A DNA stretch of 64,000 bases, taken from NCBI GenBank assembly GCA_016490735.1, contig JAEMWC010001363.1, positions 1 to 64,000 on the forward strand, read 5' to 3'. Below, in pieces: positions 44,591 to 56,551 of this stretch. Each line of letters begins with the position of its first letter. Position 1 is the stretch's first letter. The notes under the pieces were generated by a model that did no database searches, had not been told where the DNA came from, and worked only from the letters and a program-made list of their open reading frames with translations. A program made the translations under genes and the position numbers. The stretch comes from Pachyseris speciosa (lineage: Eukaryota; Cnidaria; Anthozoa; Scleractinia; Pachyseridae).

Positions 44591-46249
44591 TTCTTCCAAA
44601 AACTCTCAGTGCGGAGATTTCAGTAGAGCTGCGCAACGGCTAACGACTTGCTGATTGCCGTTCGTGACACCTTCTCTGGCAATTTTTACGCGTCAAGTTT
44701 CGACAACAAATCCACAGATTCAGAGAGCAGGCTTCCAAAACTACGTAAAAGCCCGAAATACGTGTCAAATTGACAACAAACATCCCTCTCTCTGTCTTTG
44801 TCAAGTAAACACGTTTTGTGCGGAAAGCAAATATCTTGAACGGTTATGTTAATTTGCGAATGAGGTCCCTTCATTAGTGAAAAGTTATTTTGTTTTCGCC
44901 CAATCGTCATGTCCATTTGAGATGGCTCATTTGACGCACGACCATCTTCTTTTGTTTCTTATTTTTTCTTTCATTTGGGACAGGTGTCGAAAATCGTTCT
45001 TGTCTATCGACAAAGTAATACACAATTGCAATGGGAAAAATAAGCTTCTCAAAAGAAAATATAACTCTTAATAGATAGAGTTGTTTCAAAAGCATTTTTC
45101 TGACGCTGAAACAGCAACTGCATATTTCATTTTACCATACATTTGTCGACTATAAAGTGAAAAACAAGGTAATGTCGCTGCAGAATTTTGTTTTTGTTTG
45201 TTTTTTTTTTTTTTGCGGCTAACTCAAAGCGGAAGTCGTGAAACATCTTCCTTTCTTTCTCCTAATGTTGTGGGGTTTTTTTCCCAACCTTTAATGATGA
45301 GTAAAGATAATGCGTTATAAGTCCTCGCGAAATAAAAGCATTAGGATTAATACACTATTCAAAACAAGTTTAATTTACATGGAAATGACAGTGGGTAGAG
45401 TAATCACTGTATCCTTGTTTGAAATTTCATTGATCGCATGCGATCAACCCTAAAAAAATAACTTTCAATATACACCCATTTAACGCGGATCTTAATTTCC
45501 ATGTAAGGTGATCTTTGCTGCGTTATGTGCGAAGTTTCAGTGGGGTTTCATTCCAATCAATTTTCCCGTAATTTTTATTAAATAATTGTATTCCGATATA
45601 AAGGGATAAGGATGTTTTCTGTGTACTGACAAAGGGTATCTCGTAATACAATTTGCCGCTCAGCTCTTGGAATTAAGTTTTTTTTTCCGTTTGCAATTTA
45701 AGGCACACTTTTTACATCAGATTTACTTTGTATGATTTTTTTTCTATTTCTGTTGCTTGTGTAACCCGTTTGACCCTAATCCAAATATTAAAAAAATATA
45801 TTACTTTCGTGGAAAATGCAGATGTCAGAGTTTGAGGAACATGTTGAGAGATTCACCCTGTTGATCATTTTGTTTAGTTACATTCTATTTTAATTACGTT
45901 GTATTGAGTTTTCTCAGCAAAACGGAACCGAAATCGTGCTGTCAGAGACATAATTGTATAATTAAACATCTTTCTATACAATCAAATTCATTATAATTCA
46001 ACTTCAAACTGGTTTTTAAAGTTGAATATGGCCATTTGCCGCAACATTAAAGAAACAAGGAAATCAACAGTGCTCAAATAAGCCGACTGTTAAAGCCGCA
46101 AACGTTTTGAACTTCATTGTATGTGATTGAAATTTGCATATATACTCTGCTGCAGATACAACTACTAAACCAAAATTAATATATTATTACGTATGTTAGG
46201 ATAGAAAACTATAAGGCCTGTAAGATTTTGTTAGATTGAAAGGTTCTCG
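44591..46249. other. 5' flank of the second GPCR, no gene seen
   Basis: Contains poly-T near 45,200 but no gene or clear repeat. It separates the receptor from the second Penelope-like copy. Confidence 0.4.
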
Positions 46250-48286
46250 ACAGGCCTACACAGACTCCTCTATGTGGTTTTGCGGTTGCGATGCGTTTTA
46301 TATTTGCCTTAAAAGTTTCGCTCTTACGAGCATGTTTTTTTTAGCGATTTTCCTCTTTTGTATGACATAATAGGCGGCGTTTTGTAGATAGTTTTCAGCA
46401 ATGGCTGGTTTTGAATTAGGCTCCATTTTTGCATCAGTATTTGTTTAAGGTTTTTCACTGCTGGGTGAAATGTTGTGACAAAAAGCATTATTCTCTCGTC
46501 AGTCTTTTTCTGTGAGCGATGAGAGGCGGCTGTTTTCGCAGGCTAACCGTCTTCGGCAGAGCTGACCTCAGATAGTGTTCTCTCCACTAACTGTTTAGGA
46601 TAACCGCGAGCCTCGAGTCGCGTCCTGAAGTTAGAGATGGCCTCCTGGAAATTTCGTTCCAAGCAGTTTGTACGTAGGAGTCTGACAGCTTCTCCTTTAA
46701 TGAAACCTCTTTTTACACTTAGTGGGTGGCAAGAGGTATAGTGTGTATATTGAAAGGTCTCTGTCGGCTTGTAATGGGTTTTGATGTCTAGGATAGGATT
46801 TTTCACAGAACCTTTCTTCCTTATATACCTTATATACTGTTGTGTCAAGGAATGTGAATGTTATTGTTAGATGGAATGTGTTAGCTTGTTGAATAAATCG
46901 ATCAATGTCGCATTTTTGTACGTCCCATAGGGACATAGATGTAACGTTCCACACTGTCGGCTTAATTTTGCGTTGATTAAGCATGTGTGTTTCGATCTCA
47001 GCCATGAATATGTTGGCGAAAGCGACCGCCATTTTCGTACCCATCGTTGTTCCATGAATTTGGAGATAATTTTCTCCGTTGAATTGGAACGAATTTTACT
47101 TGAGTACAAGGCCGAGCATTTCTCTGAGATAATGTAGTGGGACGGAAGGTTGTTTAAGTGAATTTCTCCTATGCTCTGCATACCGTAGTTATTCCCTCCT
47201 CTTGTGGAATGTTTGTGGCTTGTAACATCCATTGATACCAAGATTGTATCATGTGAAACTTTCGTTTCTTCTATAAAGTTAATGAAATCTGTTGTATCTT
47301 TTATATACGATTTCAGCTGTCTAGTAATGGGTTGAAGCAAACTATCCACAAAGGACGATAGTCTCTCAGTCGGTCCTTCGCAACCTGAAATTATAAGTCT
47401 GCCGAGCGGTTTTGGCTTGTGGATTTTTGTGAGAGTGTAGGAAATTGGTATCCTTGGCGGGTTAGGAGTTTGTGAAAGCCATTTTTTGTCATGTCATCTA
47501 TGCGTTTGCCTTGGTGAAGTTGAGTAATAATCTCATTTACTCTCTGTAACGTCTCAGTGACCATCGGCTCTTTAAGAGGTTGATAGTGGTCTTTGTTGTT
47601 TAGCTGGACCTGAGCCTCCTGAATTTTGTCCTTTTTATTAAGGATCACTGTTGTGCTGCCTTTATCGGATCGTTTTTAAGTTTATGGCAGTGTTGTTTTT
47701 TAGTTCTTTGACTGCAACATGTTCGTTGCTTGACAAATTGTATTTTGGCTTTTCTATGTGTATTTCAGCAATGCTTATCTTGACGTGCTCCAAGTAGCCT
47801 TCAAGGGTAATAGAATGTTGCACTGGTGATATCCAGTTTGATTTGACGTGGAACGGATGTGGTTCCTTGTCTTGCCCGTGAAATATTTATTTTAGTCTCA
47901 TTCGCCTGGCGAATTGTTCGAAATCACACAACAATTCTTGCCTGGTTTTCTCTTCATTTGTAACGGGTGTTGGTATAAAATTCCGCCCTTCGGATATGAC
48001 GCTGACTTGGCTGTCAGTTAATGGAGAATCTGAGGAGTTTTTAAGGTATTTCTCGTTCGTCTCTCTTTCTATGGCAAATCGCCTTTGTGTAATGTTTTTT
48101 TCTACGTTTTCTTTTTTTGGTTTGTAATTTTTTGATAGACATTGAGGTTTCGTCTCATTGTTTTTTGTAGCTGATTGTTCAGAGATGACACCGGAATAGC
48201 TTTCAACATGTTTATTGTTGTTAAGCAAGTGTGTACATGACAGATTCTCTATACGAGAAATCTGTCTTTCAAGATTGTCTATCCTA
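46250..48286 (-). mobile_element. Penelope-like retroelement, copy 2, dead
   Basis: Homologous to 11215-13260 over its full length and in the same orientation. Similarity stops on the 3' side at ACAGGCCT (46250), the same point as in copy 1. At the 5' side it abuts the 540-bp repeat at 48287. No endonuclease domain is visible. Confidence 0.8.
46543..48280 (-). pseudogene. PLE reverse transcriptase, multiple frameshifts, catalytic box lost
   Basis: Pieces in several frames: the N-terminal RQISRIENLSCTHLLNNNK, then DFEQFARRMRLK (about 47,890), NKKDKIQEAQVQLNNKDHYQ (about 47,590-47,650), DTILVSMDVTS, MGTKMAVAFANIFMAEIETH (46,985-47,044), and HYKPTETFQYTHYTSCHPLS (about 46,730-46,780). Where copy 1 has FDDIFSLWD, this copy reads VWNVTSMSLWD, so the paired catalytic Asp residues are gone. 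Several stops and frame changes confirm it is non-functional. Confidence 0.85.
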
Positions 48287-48828
48287 TTTACCGGCTCCCA
48301 TAAAACTTATGACTGGACGAAACTACCGTCTACAGTTTAAAACTACAACACATTTCTTAAATCATATATAGAGAGATTACGTCATGGGAAATGCGCGCGT
48401 ACGATTTTTATTCACGAGTTGAGTAGTGCCAGAAAACGAACGAGTGAGCGCAGCGAACGAGTGAGTTTTCTGATACGTATCAACGAGTGAAAAAAAAAAT
48501 CGTACAAAGCATTTCCCATGCTTTAATGTGTTTATTTCATAGGTACTGAGATTTTTTTGTGTAGTATTTGATACACAAATTGCACGAATGGTGAGATGAA
48601 AAGCGTAAAAAGTTTAGTTTAAAATCGCTCAACAACAACTAAGTTAATGAAAGCTTATAACACTTACTGTGTTCGTCATATATTAGTAAAGTCCAATGTC
48701 TATTAACCCTTTCACCACCAAAGGCCTCCCCTTTGACGAGTAAAATCGTCTGGCGTTGGACAGAGTAAAATCTATAAAGTCCCCCTTGGTGGTGAAAGGG
48801 TTAATAAAGGAAGCCATGCCAATAAACT
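48287..48828. repeat. 540-bp repeat, copy 1 (3' end of a recombinase-type element)
   Basis: About 99 percent identical by eye to 51542-52081. It begins TTTACCGGCTCCCATAAAAC and ends GCCATGCCAATAAACT. Inside is a foldback (arms with CGTACGATTTTT and AAATCGTAC) and a piggyBac-type MITE. In the second copy the repeat ends exactly where recombinase-derived coding sequence begins. Confidence 0.85.
48703..48804. mobile_element. piggyBac-like MITE, nested
   Basis: TTAA at both ends, with inner termini CCCTTTCACCACCAAAGG and its near complement. Length about 100 bases. The TTAA target and CCC start are diagnostic of piggyBac-type transposition. The same insertion is in the second repeat copy at 51,956-52,057. 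Confidence 0.8.
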
Positions 48829-49776
48829 GAGCAGTATTTTCGTTCTATAATATATTATCGCAAAGCATACAAGTTTCGTTGAGTAAAGACGCCGAGCAAG
48901 TTTTAGCAGTTGCTCAGTTCTTTTTAAGTCGACCTGATTCTTAATCAAATTGTTATTACAAACTGTACGAATTGACCGAACCTCATAACTTTTTTGTAAG
49001 AATCGGCTGCTTTTATTTAAAATTGCGGAGGGCATTCAAAAGAGCTCATTTTTTGCGGTTCACCATGATTAGTGTTAAAATCTAGCGAGGAGATCAAAAT
49101 TACATTATTCGAAATTTCTAGTCCACAATCAGTGTTCATTTATGTGAAATTGTTAAAACGGAAAAAAAGTTTTTGGTTATATCGCTATGTTTTAAATTTG
49201 CTAGAATTGCAGATTGTTCTTGTAAAGGGTTATCGTTGCCACCAACAAACAAACGAACAAGGGCATGAAAAAAGTACACTTAGGGCCACTGATGAATAAC
49301 GAAACATTTCGAGTCCGAGTGACGAATCAGTGACGATGGAAATGAGCGTGTGTCACTGTCAGAGGCTCCAGTGTCATCAGCGAAACCGATCTAATAGCTT
49401 AAAAACTAGCAGGATATTTCGAAAACGCGAAGAAGCGGCCGCCATTTTGTTGACAACCGCTACTCACTATCTATCACAGAATAGATAGCGAGTAACGTAG
49501 CCAATCAGAGAACGGCATTCGTGATAGAGCGCTAGTAGACTTATACTATTTACAGTTGTGATTTATAAATATCTTATCCACTTTCCTTGCAAACCTCATA
49601 AATTGGTGAGACGGGCATAAAACTTGGTTATAAAGGACGAATTGCACGCATTTGAACGTATTACGTGTACGAACAAGTTGATTCGTTCAAACAGGTTTAC
49701 TCTGGGCATGCATGTCTTCCTGCTTATGGTAACTTGAGACTAAAGATGCTGTTTCATCTGTGTCTGTTTTCCAGAG
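48829..49776. other. Spacer downstream of the third GPCR, no gene seen
   Basis: No recognisable coding sequence. An inverted GCTACTCACTATCTAT / ATAGATAGCGAGTA hairpin lies at about 49,458-49,495. Confidence 0.45.
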
Positions 49777-50826
49777 TTACATTTCAGCAACAAGCTGGTT
49801 ATTTGATACCTCTGCAGTAGCAAAAGATTTGCTGTTGAGCTCGTAACCTTCGCTTTTTCTGTATTGTTGTACCTGAAACGAACTTGGCTCTTGGTTTGCA
49901 GGCGGTAAACAGCTGCAAATGTGTCGGATCTCATTCCGGAATGAACCATTCATGCCGGCGTAAATGAAGGGGTTGACGGTCGAGGAAACAAATACCAGGA
50001 ACATTATGAACAGGAGGACATGTCTGGAAAGACTCCCCACCACCTGAAATCGAAACATTAAAGCCAAGATCCAAAGCGGTATCCAACAGAATGCGAAGAC
50101 GATAACCACCACGAAGAGGGAAATACTGACTCTTAACTCCCGGCTTGAAATTTTCAACGACACACTGCTACTGGTCTGTAAAGATGACGTCAAGTGCTTG
50201 GTGTGTCGCCGTATAGTTTTAAAGATTCTATAGTAGCAGAATGTTGTTATTAGAATTGGGCCAATCACAAAGGCCGGGATAACTATGCTGTAATGAATTA
50301 TTTTCGCCGTTTCTCTGAGATGGGTTGTTGAACATACGGCATAACCGGGAACGAACTGAATTTTTTGATTCCCCACAAAAACCTGAGTCAACACGTACAC
50401 AGTTACAACAGCATAAACACCCATGATCCACATCACGCATTTTCGCATCGAGAAAATTTTGTTATACATGTTGGTCCTCACAATTCTGATATACCGGTTG
50501 AAGGCTGTAAGTGTCATTAGACAAGGCGAAGCATAGATGTTTAAGACAACGAAAAAGCCTTGTATGTTGCAGTAGATGCTTCCAAAAATCCATTCGCCGG
50601 TGATTAACACAGCGGACGAAAACGGCATCACGAATATGGCGGAGCTGAGATCACATGCTGCCAAAGCGACGATGTATAGATTTGTTGTGGTCCTGAGATG
50701 CCGGTTTCGATAAACAGCCCAGCAGATCAGAAAATTCCCCATCAGTGACACCACGTTTAGGAAAATGAGGCACGCGGACTCTAAAATAACAACTCCACTT
50801 TCTCTTGGTCCTAGGGATGGATACAT
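49777..50826 (-). CDS. Melatonin-receptor-like class A GPCR, 349 aa
   Basis: The ATG at 50826 (MYPSLGPRES) is chosen because a strong splice acceptor (TTTTCTTTTCCAG, exon from 50857) lies only 31 bases upstream. The open frame beyond it is intron. Landmarks: N31 (1.50), D59 (2.50), C86 (3.25), NRY at 110-112 as in melatonin receptors, C165 in extracellular loop 2, CWIP at 247-250, and NPFIY at 285-289. Helix 8 ends in a CSC palmitoylation-type motif (304-306). The Ser-rich third loop (213-229) is a likely kinase target. All canonical residues are kept. In cnidarians such receptors form expanded families, and the true ligand is not known. It shares several phrases with the receptor at 7251. 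Confidence 0.92.
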   Translation of the reverse strand: MYPSLGPRESGVVILESACLIFLNVVSLMGNFLICWAVYRNRHLRTTTNLYIVALAACDLSSAIFVMPFSSAVLITGEWIFGSIYCNIQGFFVVLNIYASPCLMTLTAFNRYIRIVRTNMYNKIFSMRKCVMWIMGVYAVVTVYVLTQVFVGNQKIQFVPGYAVCSTTHLRETAKIIHYSIVIPAFVIGPILITTFCYYRIFKTIRRHTKHLTSSLQTSSSVSLKISSRELRVSISLFVVVIVFAFCWIPLWILALMFRFQVVGSLSRHVLLFIMFLVFVSSTVNPFIYAGMNGSFRNEIRHICSCLPPANQEPSSFQVQQYRKSEGYELNSKSFATAEVSNNQLVAEM

Positions 50827-50857
50827 TGTTGAATCGTGCAGTCGAACAATCACTTCA

Positions 50858-51541
50858 CTGGAAAAGAAAACAAAGAAGAAAGATTGTTGCTGGAGATGAT
50901 TATAAACCGTGCTCAAGTAGAAATTGAAATCGTGCCAGGCATAAATAGCGTTTTCCTTATTTTAAAGTTTGATTATGATTAAAGTAAACAAACTACAAGT
51001 TGCTTTCCTGTTCAAGACAAACATGATTTATTTGTTGCCATGCCCAATAGTTGACTGTCAAAATATTTTGGCCAAACTGATAGTTTTTGTGACATTATTA
51101 CTAGCGTTGATTATTGTTTGCTGTCGCGGGTTATATACATTATAATCGCAACGCCTTCTATTTTTATCCAAGATTGATTTGAAGAAAACAAATTTCTAAT
51201 ACTTCCTGGGTGAAATCAAACAAAACTCTGTCCATTTAATTTCCAGAGGATCATAACAAGTTTTTTTCGGCGATGAAAAGACATTTCCCCGGGCAGGTGC
51301 ATGAATTGGTGTCGAAAGTACAATGATCATCAATTTTGTAATATTTAATAAGACTTAGAAACAAAATATATACCAAAATTGCAAATTTTCGGCAAGTCCA
51401 AGGACTAATCAATTCTGAAATTCTCTGAAAATAAACTGCAGCATGTATGAAGATTACCTTTTTCGAGACCTGTGTTTACCGTCGATTTTGAATGCAAACA
51501 ACTATCCAACTATCTAATTTTAGCTTAAATTTATCTTAAAT
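50858..51541 (-). other. Likely 5' UTR intron of the third GPCR
   Basis: Minus-strand sequence upstream of the acceptor, with a pyrimidine-rich stretch just before CAG. The first exon and donor are not located. Otherwise AT-rich and featureless. Confidence 0.45.
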
Positions 51542-52081
51542 TTTACCGGCTCCCATAAAACTTATGACTGGACGAAACTACCGTCTACAGTTTAAAACTA
51601 CAACACATTTCTTAAATCATATATAGAGAGATTACGTCATGGGAAATGCGCGCGTACGATTTTTATTCACGAGTTGAGTAGTGCCAGAAAACGAACGAGT
51701 GAGCGCAGCGAACGAGTGAGTTTTCTGATACGTATCAACGAGGGAAAAAAAATCGTACAAAGCATTTCCCATGCTTTAATGTGTTTATTTCATAGGTACT
51801 GAGATTTTTTCGTGTAGTATTTGATACACAAATTGCACGAATGGTGAGATGAAAAGCGTAAAAAGTTTAGTTTAAAATCGCTCAACAACAACTAAGTTAA
51901 TGAAAGCTTATAACACTTACTGTGTTCGTCATATATTAGTAAAGTCCAATGTCTATTAACCCTTTCACCACAAAAGGCTTGCCCTTTGACGAGTAAAATC
52001 GTCTGGCGTTGGACAGAGTAAAATCTATAAAGTCCCCCTTGGTGGTGAAAGGGTTAATAAAGGAAGCCATGCCAATAAACT
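51542..52081. repeat. 540-bp repeat, copy 2
   Basis: Pairs with 48287-48828. It contains the foldback (about 51,640-51,775) and the TTAA-flanked MITE at 51,956-52,057. It runs directly into the 3' end of the recombinase-derived frame. Confidence 0.85.
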
Positions 52082-52785
52082 ACAGAGTCACTTTCCAGTT
52101 CTAAAGGCCTCAGACGTTTCCATTTCGTCGCTTCGGGACTTGACAGATTTGTGGCAAGCATGGGAGACTGATTTACAGTGTAGATGTGAATGGAAAAATT
52201 ATCACCTTGAATAACAACTCCACTGAACAGTGTCATGGACTGCTTACCGGTATTCTGGGAGTCGGAGGACAACGGACAGGTTGTTTCAGAAGCATTCGAA
52301 GCTGGCCATTAAACTTCGAAGCGACGTTGGCTCGAACTCGTTGCCATCTTTTGTGCCGGCAGAGATGACAAATTCGTTAATGCGTTCATTCAGCTCAACC
52401 GCTGGAATATCTTCAATTTTCCAGTCTTCGTCCTTCGTTTTCAAAAATCTTTCAAGCAATCTTACATCTTGTTCAATTTTTTGAGCGGTATCTTTGTTTT
52501 CGTGTTCTAAAATAAATTCTTCAACTGAGCAAACAGAAGCAAACCTTCCTCGGCCATTTTTCAAAGCGCGCGAGTTTTTGTGCAACGGCTCTAGGATGAC
52601 GTATCCTTCAGTACGCTCATTCATCATTAGTGAAATTTCGTCGTTCGCATTGCTGATTGGACGAACGATTTTTCTTTCACGGTGTAATTTTGTCGTTCGT
52701 GCTCCTGGTTGGCTACGAGTAGAATCAGTACGAATTTTATTCACTATGATTTTCGTGGATAAATCTCAGTACCTATGAAATAAAA
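51784..52785. repeat. 24-bp inverted repeat pair around the recombinase relic
   Basis: TTTATTTCATAGGTACTGAG with four more matching bases at 51,784-51,807 is exactly complemented at 52,762-52,785. The pair encloses the recombinase fragments. A solo copy of this arm is in the other 540-bp repeat (48,531-48,554). It may be the element's terminal repeat. Confidence 0.55.
52082..52744 (-). pseudogene. Internally deleted Crypton/KIAA1958-like tyrosine recombinase
   Basis: The frame 52744-52286 carries a core-binding domain: VEEFILEHENKDTAQKIEQD, RLLERFLKTKDEDW, IEDIPAVELNERINEFVISA and EPTSLRSLMASFE. This is the N-terminal SAM-like domain of DUF3504/Crypton-type recombinases. Within a few bases the sequence switches frame to SETTCPLSSDSQNTGKQSMT and TINQ-like tail sequence ending ESDSV near 52,085, which is the C-terminal tail type of the same family. 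The catalytic domain (R...HxxR...Y) between them is gone. The frame shifts at the junction, so the product is inactive. Family assignment is by recalled motif layout. Confidence 0.6.
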
Positions 52786-54159
52786 GACTGGATGTATGTC
52801 CCAATGTGCTAATCTACCGCTTGAAAAGCTCGGTTAAGTTTGTAGTTTAAGCAGTATATGTAAGTCACCTTAAGTCAGCAGTGAGTTACATAAAAATTGG
52901 CAAAGTGAAGACGTTAGAGGCCCAGGGTGTGAAGGCTACACTTGATATCCAAATATTACGTTAGAAGTTGAAAATATCCCGATGTATGTGTAAACCCCAC
53001 GGACAGACAATACCCCAAGGTTAAAATGTCATGCAAATCTATTTCCAGTTTACATAAGAAAAATGTTGTAACCTTTTCAACATCAATCAACAGAAATGAC
53101 AACAATTTAGCATCTTAAAGGAAACGAAATTGGACTGCGCTTACCAGGGGAGATTTTGTTTGCACTTGTACCAATTTTAAAGCTCAGTTGATGTCGATAA
53201 GAAAAATTAAATTAGACACGTTCGAGTCAGGCACCTCAGGTATAATTTAATCGAATTATGAGGGAGGACTAGAAACAACCGAAAGAAACAGCTTTATGCT
53301 GTGAATTAAATAAAACAAGACTTAAAGGGAAATAAAAAAGATCAAGGGGAAATGGACACCCAAAAGAAATTGTAATTTCTTCTAGTTTTTCATCGCACCA
53401 ATTATCAAAGTTTATTTGGCAATAGCAAGGATTAAAATGTTTCTGGTAACGGGCCTTTGTCTAGTAAATTAATGTTTTGCACGAATGAAAACACTGCAAG
53501 CAAATTCGGTTCCATAGAAACATTCTTTGAAGCAATTTTAAAATAGAAGAGATCCGCTGGACGAAAAGAAAAGCGAAGAAAGCGAAACAAACGAAGCAAG
53601 AAAGAAAATTCAATTAAATTAGGTTTAAAACTCGCTGATTTGTAGGATATAAAACAATGACACCGTTGTAATTTCGCGGGGTTGGGAAAACAGTGGGATA
53701 TATTATAAAGTTATAGTACATTCAACACAATTACTTAGCTTTGATTGGCAAAGAGCAGTCCAGCTAATTACAAATTGTACTCTGTAGAACCACAAGCACT
53801 ACCAAACGCAGCAAATTTGAGCCAAACGGCCGACACTCGTTTTAAAGTTTCAAACGAAGAGGTACCTCAGAAAGTAAAAGATTTCTGTTGCATTTACAAT
53901 TATCAAAATTTCGTTGAATGTTCTATGAATAAAAACCGCACGATCTCGAATACAAATTACACTCGAGAAGTTTCAAAATCGCTCGTACCTGTTAATCCCG
54001 AATTTGTGTCCTTGTAAAATCTCTTCAGTCATCAGTATAGAAGGTTCTGCAACCAATCTCTAGTGAGTGACAAAACAATAGCTAGCGCAGTTGCTGAGAC
54101 AAAGAAGTACTGGTGGAACAACCAAAAAGAGCTGGTGAGAGAACTTACATTTCGGTATA
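52786..54159. other. Intergenic, nothing recognised
   Basis: AT-rich. The open stretch at 53,745-54,017 lacks an ATG start and any known motif. Confidence 0.45.
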
Positions 54160-54413
54160 TTTCTTTGCCATCCTCTGAGGAAGAACAAAGTGAAATGGCC
54201 TATAGGTTTTGTCGAGAACGTGGGTGTATGACCGTAGATTTTTCACTCGTTTTCCTTACACGCTTTTCGAAGTAATTTATCTCCTGGATAGACCGCCCAC
54301 ATTTTACAAGTTAAACAAGTTGGAATAATCGCGAAAGAGTTGTAACAATGAGAAGTTATATTTTGAAATTACGTTTCGGTCGCCTTTTGCCATCGTCGTT
54401 GCTTAGGCTCCTT
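54160..54413. mobile_element. Half copy of the TAGAGAG/CGACGAC MITE
   Basis: Matches the right half of 31,067-31,424 (ATTTCTTTGCCATCCTC, AATCGCGAAAGAGTTGTAAC, ATCGTCGTTGCTTAGGCTC). The left half is missing. Confidence 0.65.
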
Positions 54414-56174
54414 ATTTGCTTACTTGTTACGTCAACCAGCTATATTTAGGTTCGCATTAGAATTTTGCGTGTCAGAAATAATATAATCTAAGTGATTAAT
54501 ATATTGTGGTTATCGCTTTACTGTTTAATACGATTTTTCGCACCTTCCATGTGTATTTGGTTTATTATATCTGATCTTATGACTTCTTTCACTGACCTAG
54601 CGGCAAGTCGTTTATTTTTAAATACGGCCTAAATTCCGAAGGTTTTCTCATAAATTATATCCAAAAAATTGTAGCTTTCCACAAAAGAATAGTAATAAAT
54701 TCTGTATACTAATGAGTTTGCTAAAAGTCTTCCATAATATGAAAAAATAATAGAACGGTTATTAGCATATCCTTTCCACCACATAATCCTTTTTTTAATA
54801 ACTACTTTGAACAATATTAGATGATTAAAAAGAAATATAAAATCAAGCGTTTTCGAGCTAATAACTGATTCATTTTCTTTTAGCCTTGTATATAGTAAAT
54901 TTTACCTTCCATCAAAAATTGCTCACGCTTCCATAAGATTTTTATGCTAATGTTGCATTAAAAAAGTCTGTGTTAGCTACTTCAATTGTTATCGATAGTT
55001 AGGGCTTCTCACGGCAAATTCAGTGCCACTTTCTACTTTTGTAATCATTGGTGACCAAATGGAATATTTCGAGAATACATATATATAACGCCATTTGAAA
55101 ACCTTTCTACAACGGGTTCTTACTTTCGTCGCTTTCAAAGGCAGTCTGAATTCGCAGTTTCACCGCCACTAGAATAACATTAATAAATTGTGTGATAGTT
55201 TGATGTTCATATTGCCGGTTGAGCAGTAATACTTTAAAATGGTTATAATTACTGCGGCACGATTGTGAACTTCCATCCTCGCTCGATTGTGCTCGGTTAA
55301 TTTCATCATTGAACCGATTCTAAGTACTAAAAAGAAGCAACTACGAAGCAACTAAGAAGCACTACCGTGGTTGTATGAATATCGCAACGCAAGATACGAT
55401 ATCTTTCAAACAATAACGCATCTCAATATCATTTTAAGGCAGGATGGCGCTCAAACGCAGCTTTTTTCAGACCATATAATAATTCAGGCTAATAAACAGT
55501 CAAACAACTTACCACAGGACGGTCAATGCAGTTATAAAGGGTAAGAGAAACAAACGGAGACAACAAAATAAAAAAAACAATGTTAAGTCTTTCCAACCGC
55601 GAAAAACGCAAGCAGACGAACAGTCACCGCAGCTACTAGGCAGAGTGAAACAGCCGGTCTCAGATAAAAAGGCAAAGCAACTAACTCTTAGAGGAAAACT
55701 GATTGGATGTTTAGATGTTATGTTAAGTAATCTGTACTGTACTCCCCTTCAAGAAAGACAGCCCATTAGCTAGCAAAACAATCCCAGTTTAAACAAAACA
55801 GTACAACGAGGTCAGACTAATTCAAGATTTTGTAAAACCGTTAAAAATAGTAAGCTTGAATTTACTCCTACCAAAATGCAGAGTATCAATGCGCTTACCT
55901 TTTGAAACTTCCTGTGAATAGCTAGCTTGAAGTAAATACCCTGCGGCAGCTTTTCGTGCGACCAGTATTAAATAAGAAATAGCATGGTCATGATTCGGCT
56001 GATAGCAGGTGACTGTGCTTAATGATATGACGTTTTGATTATTTTAATGCAAGTACGTGTGCGTAGGCGATGCCGAACCATGACTTGTATAAATTTTCGC
56101 CCCCTAAGTAAACTTGTGTGAGAATAGGAATATCAATAAATAATATCGTCACGGTCTTACTCGGAGAAATATTC
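54414..56174. other. Intergenic, nothing recognised
   Basis: No gene, RNA or clear inverted repeat seen. Short frames look random. Confidence 0.45.
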
Positions 56175-56551
56175 GGGAGCTTAAGCAACAAAGACCGGCG
56201 TCGACGGCAACGGAAAACGTTATTTCGAAATATAACTTCTCGTTTCTGTAACTCTTTCGCGATTATTCCAAATTGTTTATCTTAAAAAAGATGCTTGCAA
56301 ACTGTCAAGTGACTAAATTGCTATGAACGACATCGAAGTATGGAAATACAAAGAAAAAACTTTCCGTCATGTGCTCACAGTGCTTGAGTAAACCTAAAAT
56401 TTGGTCATTTCACGTTGTTGTTTTGCATAGGACGGCAAAGAAATGTACCAAAATGTAGAACGCGCGTGCAGAGCGATTGCTTAGAGCCAACAGTAAGCTT
56501 TTGTTCTGTGACGCTTTCATTGTTGTCATCATCCTCGTTGCTTAAGTTCCC
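56175..56551. mobile_element. TAGAGAG/CGACGAC-family MITE, diverged copy
   Basis: Ends GGGAGCTTAAGCAACAAAGA and CTCGTTGCTTAAGTTCCC. Internal blocks (TTTCGCGATTATTCCAA, GGACGGCAAAGAAATGTACC) match the array copies in reverse orientation. Confidence 0.7.

Noticed and set aside
44591..44599. Upstream start for the second GPCR
   Set aside because: The upstream codon is TTG. The first ATG is at 44590 with an in-frame stop just upstream.
49285..49315. Second hammerhead-like string (CTGATGA...CGAAAC...GAGTC)
   Set aside because: The bases between CTGATGA and GAAAC (ATAAC) cannot form stem II, and no stem I pairing is seen.
53745..54275. Two adjacent open frames on the plus strand as a possible small gene
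   Set aside because: The first starts at TTG without an ATG or acceptor, and the second overlaps a MITE half copy at 54,160-54,413. Neither has a family motif.
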